Shown: positions 35,817 through 43,294 of the stretch, in pieces
Numbering within the stretch: position 1 is the first letter of the stretch
How the letters are laid out: every line of letters begins with the position of its first letter
Position numbers and translations under genes: made by a program
DNA from: Actinoalloteichus caeruleus DSM 43889
GTDB taxonomy: Bacteria; Actinomycetota; Actinomycetes; Mycobacteriales; Pseudonocardiaceae
Direction: 5' to 3'
DNA length: 64,000 bases
Assembly: GCF_000429185.2 (NCBI RefSeq)
Contig: NZ_AUBJ02000001.1
Span: 5,975,371 to 6,039,370 of the forward strand
Notes under the pieces: generated by a model
Databases searched by the model: none
What the model was told of the DNA's origin: nothing
Seen by the model: only the letters and a program-made list of their open reading frames with translations

Positions 35817-37097
35817 TCACGGGCGGACGGGCCCGAGCGGCGGGAGCGGACGGCCGAAGCCGCCCGCCGGGTGCAGGAACACCGGCAACGCCGCGTGCCC
35901 GCTCACCAGGAACGTCCCGAGCGGCGGGAGCGCCGCCGCCGGCTGGGCCAGCGCGATGCCGGGAAACCTGTCGAACAACGCGGACACCGCGAGCTCCGCT
36001 TCCATCCTGGCCAGCGGAGCACCCACGCAGAAGTGGGCACCGTGCCCGAACGACAGGTGCCCGCGACGGCTGGGGCGGAGCACGTCGAACACGTCGGGAC
36101 GATCCCCGTGCTGGTCGGGGTCACGGCCCGCTCCGCCGTAGGACACCATGATCGCGTCCCCCTCCGGGATGACGGTGCCCCCCACGTCCAGGTCGGTCAC
36201 CGCGTACCGCAACAGCACGTGCGGCACCGGTGGTGCCCACCGCAACGCCTCCTCCACCGCATCCGACCACGACGCGACCCCCACCCGCACCAACTCCCGC
36301 TGCTCGGGGTGGGTCAACAGCGCCAGCACCAGGTTGTGCACCAGGTTGAGCGTCGTCTCGAACCCGGCGCCGAGCATCAACAACAGGGTGTCGTGCAGCT
36401 CCTCGTCACTGAGGGGCTGGTCGCCCTCGGCCGGCGCGCCGTGCAGCAGGGTGCTGGTGAGGTCGTCGGCGGGTTCGCGGCGCTTCTCCTCGACCATCTC
36501 CCGCAACAACACGTCGAGCCGCGCGCGGTCCCGCGCGGCGTGCTCGGATGACACCGTCGTCTGGAAGAGGTTGTCCACGCACTCCCGCAACGTGGTCCAC
36601 CCCGCACGGCGCAGGCCGAAGAGCTGGGCGATCACGGAGATCGGCAGCGGGCTGGCCAGTTCCGCGCGCAGGTCCACCACCTCGGAGGCGGGTTTGGCGG
36701 CCAGGCGCACGATCAGGTCCGCCGTGACCTGCTCCACCCGAGGGCGCAGCGCCTGGACCCGACGGGGCAGGAAGGCCGCGCTGACGATCCGCCGCAGCCG
36801 CCCGTGCTCGGGGCCGTAGGCGGTGAACATGTTCCGCAGCGACACGAAGTTGGCCAGCGGCCAGTCCCGGGGCACTCGACCTTCCCGCCAGTCCCGCCAG
36901 TGCTGGTGCGGGTCCTTGGAGACACGGGGGTCGGCCAACAGGGCACGCACGTGCTCGTGACCGGTCACGGACCAGGCCCGTACCGCACCGGGCAGGACGA
37001 CCGGGACCGCCGGGCCCCGGCCCCGCAGCTTCTCGATCTCCGCGTACACGTCCCGCCCGGTCGGATCGAGCGTGACAGCGTCGAGGTGCTGACCCAT
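35817..37097 (-). CDS. Cytochrome P450 (third, unrelated to the tandem pair)
   Basis: A 426-residue soluble P450. The I-helix is LLMLGAGFETTLNLVHNL (Phe replaces the usual His/Gly before ETT), ExxR is in VEEALRW, and the haem loop is FGHGAHFCVGAPLAR. The N-terminus MGQHLDAVTLDPTGRDVYAEIEKLRGRGPAVPVVLPG matches a group of actinomycete P450s of secondary metabolism. ATG 37097 is chosen because GGAG lies 6-9 nt before it. It is divergent from TetR2 with about 300 bp between the starts. Confidence 0.9.
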   Translation of the reverse strand: MGQHLDAVTLDPTGRDVYAEIEKLRGRGPAVPVVLPGAVRAWSVTGHEHVRALLADPRVSKDPHQHWRDWREGRVPRDWPLANFVSLRNMFTAYGPEHGRLRRIVSAAFLPRRVQALRPRVEQVTADLIVRLAAKPASEVVDLRAELASPLPISVIAQLFGLRRAGWTTLRECVDNLFQTTVSSEHAARDRARLDVLLREMVEEKRREPADDLTSTLLHGAPAEGDQPLSDEELHDTLLLMLGAGFETTLNLVHNLVLALLTHPEQRELVRVGVASWSDAVEEALRWAPPVPHVLLRYAVTDLDVGGTVIPEGDAIMVSYGGAGRDPDQHGDRPDVFDVLRPSRRGHLSFGHGAHFCVGAPLARMEAELAVSALFDRFPGIALAQPAAALPPLGTFLVSGHAALPVFLHPAGGFGRPLPPLGPVRP

Positions 37098-37384
37098 GTG
37101 GTCTCCAGAGGACTCTCGGGGGATGACCTGCCCGGCCACACCAGCCGAACAGGTGACACCGAGTGTGATGCCCCGAGAACTCCTTGTGAAGGCTCTGTCA
37201 GGGTGTTGGCGGCCAGCGGCGGTCCGATGTGTCCTGCCACCTCCGCCGCGCTTCCGCTTGTCCCCGCACCGGAACCGCCGGCTCGTCGCCCCTCGGCGGT
37301 TCGCCGCGCGGGTCCGAGCCTGACCGTTGACGGACGACCAGGCCGGCCTCAGCCCACCCGATCAAGGACGCCGGACGAGTGCAC

Positions 37385-37409
37385 TACAGTCCATCAAGTG
37401 ATTGATGGA
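37385..37409 (+). promoter_or_regulatory. Leaderless promoter and operator palindrome covering the TetR2 start codon
   Basis: TACAGT (37385-37390) ends 7 nt before GTG 37398, so transcription should begin at the start codon. The perfect palindrome TCCATCAA-GTGA-TTGATGGA (37390-37409, 8-bp arms) overlaps the -10 box and contains the GTG itself. This is the expected layout for tight self-repression by TetR2. Confidence 0.7.
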
Positions 37410-37964
37410 AACAGTGGGCGGGCGGGTGAGGTCGTCCGGGCCGCGTTCCGCGTGGTCGCCGACGTCGGCTTCGAGGGACTCCGGCTGCGCCGCGTCGCCG
37501 CCGACGTCGGCCTCGACCAGTCGACCCTGCACCACTACTTCGCGACCAAGGACGCGCTCATCGGAGCCGTCGCCGAGTACACGACCAGCCGGCTGGCCAC
37601 CACCGCGCCGCCGTGGGACCTCGAACCGCCCGCCGCGCTCATCGCACACCTCGACGCCCTGCTGGCGATGATGCGCACGGAACCGGAACTGCTCACGGTC
37701 AGCGCCGAACTCGACCTGCGAGGCCGCCGCGACCCCGAGGTGCGGCGCGAGGTGGAACGGCACGAGGCCGGGTGGCGGCAGGCCCTGTCCGCCCTCCTCA
37801 CCGACCTGCCCCGCGCCGGTCTTCCCGTGGCGGAGGCCGTCGAACTGGTGATCGCCGCGGTCAAGGGCGTTCGGCTCACCCCCGAACTCGCCCCCGCCGT
37901 CCTCGACCCCCTGGCCACGCTGCTCACCGCGCCACCCGCTCCCGAAGGAGGGAACAGGTCATGA
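37398..37964 (+). CDS. TetR-family regulator (TetR2)
   Basis: A 188-residue repressor. The helix-turn-helix is in LRLRRVAADVGLDQSTLHHYFATKDALIGAV (about residues 27-57; two helices). The C-terminal domain resembles the TetR_C group with a Pro-rich end. The start is GTG 37398, because the only -10 box and the palindrome are centred there. Its stop overlaps the start of the monooxygenase gene (ATGA), so the two are co-translated and TetR2 most likely controls the monooxygenase. Confidence 0.85.
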   Translation: MIDGNSGRAGEVVRAAFRVVADVGFEGLRLRRVAADVGLDQSTLHHYFATKDALIGAVAEYTTSRLATTAPPWDLEPPAALIAHLDALLAMMRTEPELLTVSAELDLRGRRDPEVRREVERHEAGWRQALSALLTDLPRAGLPVAEAVELVIAAVKGVRLTPELAPAVLDPLATLLTAPPAPEGGNRS

Positions 37965-39274
37965 ACGCACCCCACGTCCTGGTCATCGGCGGTGGCATCG
38001 GTGGCCTCTGCCTGGCGCAGGGGCTCCGCGCGGCCGGCGTCCCGGTCACCGTCCACGAACGCGACACCCACCCGGCCGGCCGGTGGGAGGGGTACCGCAT
38101 CCACATCGACCCGGCGGGAGCGAGATCACTCCGCGCCTGCCTCCCGGACAGGCTGTGGCGGGCCTTCCTCGACCTGGCCGCACCGGGCGGGGACTTCGGT
38201 TTCCTCACCGAGCGGCTCACCGAACTCCTCGTCGTCGAGGAGGAGATCTCCCACCCCCGGGCCGACGACCCGGCCGAAGGGCACTACGCCGTCGACCGCC
38301 GCGCGCTGCGGCGACTCCTGCTCGCCGGCATCGAGGACGTCGTCCACTTCGGCGCCGAGTTCGAGCGGTACGAGGTCACCGACGACGGCCGCGTCGTCGC
38401 CCACTTCGCCGACGGCTCTTCGGCCACCGGAGACCTCCTCGTGGGCGCGGACGGCACCGGCTCCCGGGTGCGTCGGCAGTACCTGCCGCACGGGGAACCG
38501 GTGGCCGCCGGAGTCGTCGGGCTCGCCAACAAGCTGGTGCTCACCGACGGCCGGGGGTGGGTGCCCGGCCGGTTCCGGCAGGGGATGAACCTGGTGACCG
38601 GGGACGGCCCCTACTCGCTGTTCACCGCCGCCTACCAGCCGCCCCCCGGCGCGGAGCGGGTCCTCGCCGAGGTCACCGGGCGGACGCCGCCACCGATCGA
38701 CCAGCCCTACCTGCTGACCGCGTTGGTGTCCGCCCCCGACCACCTGCCCCCCGACATCGGGGACTTCGGGCCGGACCGCCTGCGCGAGGTCGCGGCCGGA
38801 CTCGTCGCCGACTGGCACCCGGTGGTCCGCCGCATGATCGACGAGTCCGAGGACGACAGCCGGGGCGTCAGCGTCTTCCGGGTGGCGCCGCAGCTACCGC
38901 CCTGGCCATCCAGCCGGGTGACCCTGCTCGGCGACGCCATCCACGCCGTCCCCGCCACCGGCGGCCTCGGCGGCAACGCCGCGCTGCGGGACGCCCGCCG
39001 CCTGACCCAGCTGCTGGCCACGACGAGCGGCGACGGGATCCTCGACTCCGTCCGCACCTACGAACGGGACCTCCGCGAACACGGCTACGCGGCCGTGCGG
39101 GACGCGCTCGCGGTGCGGGACCAGATGGTCGCGGGCGGAACCCTGGACACCATCGTCAGCCGCACCTGGATGCGGCTCTGCCGGTACGTCACCCCGCTGC
39201 GGCGGCACTCCTTCGGGTCCTCCGATGCCGACGTCAGCCACCCCCGGCCCTGGGAACTCGCCTCGCCGGCGTGA
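37961..39274 (+). CDS. FAD-dependent monooxygenase (PHBH fold)
   Basis: A 437-residue group A flavin monooxygenase. The N-terminal GGGIGGLCLAQGLRAAG binds the ADP part of FAD, the middle GADGTGSRVR is the DG motif, and VTLLGDAIHAVPATGGLGGNAAL is the GD motif. Such enzymes hydroxylate aromatic or polyketide compounds, or inactivate antibiotics such as tetracycline and rifampicin. GGAGGG lies 8-13 nt before the ATG. The ATGA overlap with TetR2 suggests substrate-induced expression; a detoxification or tailoring role is inferred. Confidence 0.9.
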   Translation: MNAPHVLVIGGGIGGLCLAQGLRAAGVPVTVHERDTHPAGRWEGYRIHIDPAGARSLRACLPDRLWRAFLDLAAPGGDFGFLTERLTELLVVEEEISHPRADDPAEGHYAVDRRALRRLLLAGIEDVVHFGAEFERYEVTDDGRVVAHFADGSSATGDLLVGADGTGSRVRRQYLPHGEPVAAGVVGLANKLVLTDGRGWVPGRFRQGMNLVTGDGPYSLFTAAYQPPPGAERVLAEVTGRTPPPIDQPYLLTALVSAPDHLPPDIGDFGPDRLREVAAGLVADWHPVVRRMIDESEDDSRGVSVFRVAPQLPPWPSSRVTLLGDAIHAVPATGGLGGNAALRDARRLTQLLATTSGDGILDSVRTYERDLREHGYAAVRDALAVRDQMVAGGTLDTIVSRTWMRLCRYVTPLRRHSFGSSDADVSHPRPWELASPA

Positions 39275-39495
39275 ACCCGACGAGGAGGCAGTCGGAGGAG
39301 GGCCGTCCACGGTCGGTGGCGGTGATCCACCGCGGGACCCGCCACTGACCGGACCGCTGGTCCGCCCGCTGCCCCGACCCGGGTGTGTACGCACCCGCCT
39401 CGGGATTCCCTGTGGAAGGTGGCCGATGGTTGGCGTACCTGGATGGGAGTGCGTCGTCGAACGCTCGTGGCGGGCACCCCGTCCGCTGAGGACGC

Positions 39496-39501
39496 TAGTC
39501 T
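39496..39501 (+). promoter_or_regulatory. -10 element of a probable leaderless promoter
   Basis: TAGTCT ends 7 nt before ATG 39509 of the truncated XRE gene, so the promoter survives although the gene is cut. Confidence 0.45.
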
Positions 39502-39508
39502 CGTGGTC

Positions 39509-39691
39509 ATGCGCGGTGCTGGCGACCCACTGAGCATCGGGGAACGAGTGGCCTTCTACCGGCGCCGGCGGGGCCTCGCCCAGGTGGCCCCGGCGGGCAT
39601 GATGGGCCGATCCGAGGACTGGTTGAGCAAGATCGAGCGTGGGGTCCGAGTGCATGGTCGATGCGCAGTCGGATCGCCGGGTGGATGTTGA
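39509..39691 (+). pseudogene. Truncated XRE-family regulator (N-terminal remnant)
   Basis: The first 45 residues (MRGAGDPLSIGERVAFYRRR, ... GRSEDWLSKIERG) are the start of a common actinomycete XRE regulator of several hundred residues. After about 39645 the frame reads 15 unrelated residues and stops, because the DNA there is the antisense of the NUDIX 3' end. The HTH is present but the rest is gone, so the gene is a remnant produced by a rearrangement. Confidence 0.7.
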
Positions 39692-40136
39692 GGGTCATGA
39701 GTTCCTCGGGAAGCCCAGAGTACCTCCTTGCTCTCACTGCTGGTCCGCAAGCTCCCAGACACCGGGTCGGCAAGGAAGCGGATGGAGAATTCCTGACGAA
39801 CCTGCCGTCGCTGCTGTAGGAGACTACGTGGTTGGGGTCCGTACAGATTCCGGTAACCGCCCTGGGGACTACGGTGATTCCGGTTTCCTCCTCGACTTCC
39901 CTGACGACGGTCTGGGAGATGGTTTCACCGATACCCTGTGTTTCGCCGGGGATGGCGTACAGGTCGTTGTCGGTCCGACGAATAATCAAAAAGTGCCCTG
40001 ACCAGTTGCGAACTACTGCCGTCACGGCGGGTGCGATGCTGTTCGCCCCGGGGCCGGATTCGTCGTAGTAGTAGTCCCGTCCGGCCCCTTGCGTTCCCTT
40101 CGTCCGTGCTCGTTTCTCGTGGGCTGCGCCGACCAT
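39640..40136 (-). pseudogene. NUDIX hydrolase, frameshifted and 3'-fused
   Basis: The N-terminal half is normal: MVGAAHEKRA, DYYYDESGPGANSIAP, HFLIIRRTDNDLYAIPGETQ and the Nudix box GETISQTVVREVEEETGI. After YSSDGRFVR (about 39800) the reading moves to another frame that encodes EFS..., ADPVSGSLRTSSESKEVLWASR, and near 39700 it returns to the first frame for EELMTLNIHPAIRLRIDHAL. So two indels break the gene. Beyond about 39645 the frame runs through antisense DNA of the XRE remnant. NUDIX enzymes hydrolyse nucleoside diphosphate derivatives. Only 131 bp separate it from the XRE-TPR gene upstream on the same strand, a frequent pairing. Confidence 0.7.
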
Positions 40137-40267
40137 GATCTCGGGCGCGAACGTCGTCTCCGAATCCGGGTTAACGGCGGGCAACCTGGGCAGGCAGTGC
40201 CGCGCCGGGCAGGCGCCTCGACCGAAGCGGCCGTGCGGTCGAGTGGGGGATGGCGGTTCGAGATCGA

Positions 40268-41467
40268 TCACTCAGTTGGGGCCGACAGCTGAAGTGCCTC
40301 GAATATGGGTTGTGCGGCTGGGTCTCCGGGGTAGAGTTCACGTGCCTGCCGCATGGCCTCCTGGGCGAGCATGGCGAACGGCAGTTGAGATCGACGAGTT
40401 TCCTGCTTCGCTTCCTCGATCCACGGTAGTGCTGATTCGATATCCCCGGTTCGCAGTGCGGAGATGCCGAGGGTGAATCTGGCTTCGGTCGCGCGCATGG
40501 GGCTTTTCTCGGTTCCGTCAGATGCTCGGGACAGGTGAATGACTTCGTGCGCGTGCTCCGTCGCCCTTCGATCATCGCCCACCAGGCGGTAGCAGTCCAT
40601 CGCGTAGAAGTCCCACTTGGTCGGGTCGATGACGAAATGGTTCTCGGGTCGGCTTGGGTGATCGTGCCGGGTGAGAAGGCGGTACCCCCCGTCCAGGGTT
40701 CGATGTACGCGATCCCGCTGCCCCATCCGGGCATGGGCCTTCGCCGATTGCGCGGCAAGCTGCACGACGACCGAAGAATGGGGAGCTGCTGCGGTGCCGG
40801 CCTCCGCGTACTGGGCGACGGAGCGTAGGCGTCCCTGCGTGAGCGCGAACCATGCGCTCAACTCGAAGGTCCATCCCACGATCTCGGCGTGTCCGGATTC
40901 CTTGCCTATCTGTAGGGCGGCAAGGCGGCTGAGTTCGGCTTGTCTGATGTTGCCGAGATCGTATTCCAGGCAACCAAGGAGCAGGGTGAGCCACCCAGCG
41001 TTGACCAGGATGTCCCGATGTTCCCTGAGCGTCGTGGGGCGTTCGAGCAGTTGGGCGCTGTACTCCAACCACTGCATGGTCTCACGGTGCAGTTCACGGG
41101 CGCCCCGCCAGGCGTACTCGCAACAGAGCTGCTCGGTGACGAGTTGCATCTGCTCCAGCGTCTTGCTACCGACATCGGTGTTGTGAAGGCGTCGCACGAC
41201 GTCGCTCAGTCCCCAGGGGCGGCCCGGAGCCGACGGAGCCGTGGGAGGAAGGACCGCACGGCCCGTCGCGCGGGCAGCGGCGGCCAGGGAGCCGTCGGCG
41301 CCCAGGATCGTGTCCAGGCGATCGATCATGCCTTCGTCGGGAAGACTTTTGGAGTTCTCGCAACGGCTGACCTGGCTTTGGCTCCAGTGCGCGGCTTTCG
41401 CGAGCTCTCCCTGGCTGAGACCAGCACGCCGCCGAAGCCGCGCGAGTTCTCCTGCGAACCGTTCCAT
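40268..41467 (-). CDS. XRE-family regulator with TPR-like helical domain
   Basis: A 399-residue protein. The N-terminal HTH is LARLRRRAGLSQGELAKAAHWSQSQVSRCENSK in two helices (residues about 8-40). The remainder is an all-helical TPR-like repeat domain (LGCLEYDLGNIRQAELSRLAALQIGKESG..., LGISALRTGDIESALPWIEEAKQ) that probably senses a peptide or other signal. It is of a type common in actinomycetes near NUDIX and integrating-element genes. GGGAGGTG precedes the ATG. GC is clearly below the window average. A nested dyad lies 13-48 bp upstream. Confidence 0.85.
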   Translation of the reverse strand: MERFAGELARLRRRAGLSQGELAKAAHWSQSQVSRCENSKSLPDEGMIDRLDTILGADGSLAAAARATGRAVLPPTAPSAPGRPWGLSDVVRRLHNTDVGSKTLEQMQLVTEQLCCEYAWRGARELHRETMQWLEYSAQLLERPTTLREHRDILVNAGWLTLLLGCLEYDLGNIRQAELSRLAALQIGKESGHAEIVGWTFELSAWFALTQGRLRSVAQYAEAGTAAAPHSSVVVQLAAQSAKAHARMGQRDRVHRTLDGGYRLLTRHDHPSRPENHFVIDPTKWDFYAMDCYRLVGDDRRATEHAHEVIHLSRASDGTEKSPMRATEARFTLGISALRTGDIESALPWIEEAKQETRRSQLPFAMLAQEAMRQARELYPGDPAAQPIFEALQLSAPTE

Positions 41468-41479
41468 GCTGGCACCTCC

Positions 41480-41515
41480 CGTACCTGGCTATGCGCATCG
41501 CATGCGCCGGGTACG
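41480..41515. promoter_or_regulatory. Nested dyad upstream of the XRE-TPR gene
   Basis: Inner arms GCGCAT-CGC-ATGCGC (41493-41507) and outer arms CGTACC / GGTACG (41480-41485 and 41510-41515). It lies just before the start codon and is a plausible self-operator. Confidence 0.45.
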
Positions 41516-41869
41516 CATTCGGTCGACTGTGGTGCTGCTGAGGCCGATTCTAGCTCTTGGAATGGATGACAGGTGCGGGCAGAGGGCACAGCGCAACCAC
41601 GACCGGATGGACGAAGCTGATGAGGTTATGAGTCCTGGTGCACGTTCGGTAGACGCCACCCGGATAGCTGGTATGGCGGCTGTTCACGACTCGCGCTCAT
41701 ATCGCGATGGGGTGTGGCGGCAGGAAACGCGAAGCACGCGGCGCGGATCAGTCCGCCGCTCGGCGTGACGAGTTGGACGGCAACTTCGAGGTCACAAATC
41801 TGATCCTCCCCGGGAACTGAGGACTTTGACGCAATGAGCATTTGCCGTGCAGAAGTGAAAGGTGTTCGC
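41516..41869. other. Intergenic, about 350 bp, low GC
   Basis: This is the divergent region between the XRE-TPR gene and the element-type genes. No supported gene is seen. Confidence 0.4.
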
Positions 41870-42217
41870 ATGGCGAGCGGTGGTGGAGCCCGACTTCGGG
41901 CCGGGCATGACGAGGTGTTCCCACACGGTGCGCTGGTGATGCGGGTGGGGCGGGTGATGGAGCCCCGGAGCCGTGAGGAGCGGGCGCGGGGTGCGGCTCG
42001 GGTCCCCGAGTTGGACCCCGGCACCGGACACTGTCAGTGGTTGGTGACGGTGATCGACCAGGCGGCGGAGGCGCTGCCCGGCACCAACCTGCGACCAGTG
42101 GTCTTCGAGGGGCTGACCGCGGCTCCCCGGAACGACAGCGGGCAGTGCGGCCCGCCGGCGGCGGGACGAGGGCAGCGGTGTCGAGCGTGGCCGACCGGAG
42201 AGAGGGACACACCATGA
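41870..42217 (+). CDS. Conserved integrative-element-type protein, probably internally shortened
   Basis: A 115-residue protein. HGALVMRVGRVMEPRSREERARGAARVPELDPGTGHCQWLVTVIDQA (given here as consecutive blocks) and LRPVVFEGLTAAP are familiar from proteins in actinomycete conjugative or integrative elements. In those relatives I recall a longer segment between the two blocks; here AAEA joins LPGTNLRPV directly, so an internal deletion is likely. ATG 41870 has AAAGGTG 5-11 nt upstream; ATG 41834 is an alternative. The stop overlaps the next start (ATGA). Confidence 0.5.
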   Translation: MASGGGARLRAGHDEVFPHGALVMRVGRVMEPRSREERARGAARVPELDPGTGHCQWLVTVIDQAAEALPGTNLRPVVFEGLTAAPRNDSGQCGPPAAGRGQRCRAWPTGERDTP

Positions 42218-42582
42218 TGGTCCCCCAGGTGGTGGCGGCCCCAGCGCAGGGAGCGGGGGCGTTGTTCACGGTGGAGATGCCCGGCACCGGGCCGATGCTG
42301 ATGGTGGACCTGGGAAGCCTGTGCGTCCAGGTCCGGTTCCACCAGGACGGCCAGGACCGGGAACACCTCGACCGGTTCCTGTCCGAACTCTCCGGGGAAG
42401 CGGCTCGGGCGCTGGCCTGGCTGCGTTCCCAGCCTCGGCACACCCACGGTCTGCTCGACGTGGACTCCGCCCGGACCGCGCTGGCCGGCTACCTGCCCGC
42501 CACCCCACCCGAGGACCCCCCAGGTGGGGCGCACCACTGGCGGGCACCTGAGCCCACCGACGAGGGGGAGTGCCACCGGTGA
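42214..42582 (+). CDS. Hypothetical protein, 122 aa (element-type operon)
   Basis: The second gene of a tightly coupled trio: its ATG overlaps the preceding stop and its own stop overlaps the next start. The sequence has a beta-rich first half (LFTVEMPGTGPMLMVDLGSL) and a helical second half (LDRFLSELSGEAARALAWL). No family is recognised. GGAGAGAGG lies about 10-18 nt upstream of the start. Confidence 0.6.
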   Translation: MMVPQVVAAPAQGAGALFTVEMPGTGPMLMVDLGSLCVQVRFHQDGQDREHLDRFLSELSGEAARALAWLRSQPRHTHGLLDVDSARTALAGYLPATPPEDPPGGAHHWRAPEPTDEGECHR

Positions 42583-43103
42583 GCGAGGACCAGCCGGAGG
42601 TGCCCGCGTGGGAACGGGAACTGCGCGCCCTGTTCCTCACCTTCGTGGAGCACCTGCCACCCAAGGACGCGCCTGCCGAGGAGCAGCTGGCCTACCGGGA
42701 GCGGTGGGCGGAGTGCTTCGACGAGGTCGCGGACACCCTCGACGAGATCCAACGCACGGCGGCGCTGCTGGCGCGCTCAGCGCGGGACAGCCTCGACATG
42801 CTGCGCAGGTTGGCGGGCCAGTATCCCCCGGTGGCAGCCGAGGTCCCCGCCCCCCGGGTTGAGGGGCAGACCGGGACGGCCGGCCGGTTAGCAGCCTGGT
42901 GGTCCCGCGCCTGGCGGCGGTCCTCGCCCACGCCGGCCGCGCCCCGGCGGGTGCGGTTGGAGTTCCGGCGGTGCCGGACCTGCCGGAACGGCGGCTGGTG
43001 GCCCGACGGGCAGGAGTGGTGCTGGGACTGCACGGCGGCCGGCGAGTGGCGGCGGCTGCGCACCGCGGCCCGGCACGCCGCCGTCGGACGCTACCCGGGC
43101 TGA
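42579..43103 (+). CDS. Hypothetical protein with C-terminal zinc-ribbon-like motif, 174 aa
   Basis: The GTG start overlaps the previous stop (GTGA). The first 95 residues are helical and acidic. The C-terminus has CRTCRNGGWWPDGQEWCWDC: two CxxC pairs separated by 12 residues, suggesting zinc binding and possibly DNA or protein contact. It ends 29 residues later with a basic stretch (RRLRTAARHAA). It is the last gene of the element-type trio, followed by a hairpin at 43237-43266. Confidence 0.6.
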   Translation: MSEDQPEVPAWERELRALFLTFVEHLPPKDAPAEEQLAYRERWAECFDEVADTLDEIQRTAALLARSARDSLDMLRRLAGQYPPVAAEVPAPRVEGQTGTAGRLAAWWSRAWRRSSPTPAAPRRVRLEFRRCRTCRNGGWWPDGQEWCWDCTAAGEWRRLRTAARHAAVGRYPG

Positions 43104-43236
43104 GCGGTGGCGGGACCACCACGTCCGTGCCGCCCCGTCCGCGCCCCCTGGGGAGGGAGCTCGTCCGGTGCGCCGTTCTCCGATTCCTCCCGGGCCGCCT
43201 GCGGACCCGCGTCACCCCGACGCGTTCCCGGGAACA

Positions 43237-43266
43237 CGTCGGGGAGTCCACCCGGGCTCCCCGACG
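43237..43266. terminator. Terminator hairpin between the element-type trio and PL11
   Basis: CGTCGGGGAG and its exact complement around a 10-nt loop, placed between convergent genes. Confidence 0.65.
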
Positions 43267-43294
43267 CGCGATCACGGCTCAGCGGCTCGACGGG

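Noticed and set aside
39500..43103. A complete integrative element
   Set aside because: No integrase, excisionase, replication or transfer gene and no flanking direct repeat was found.
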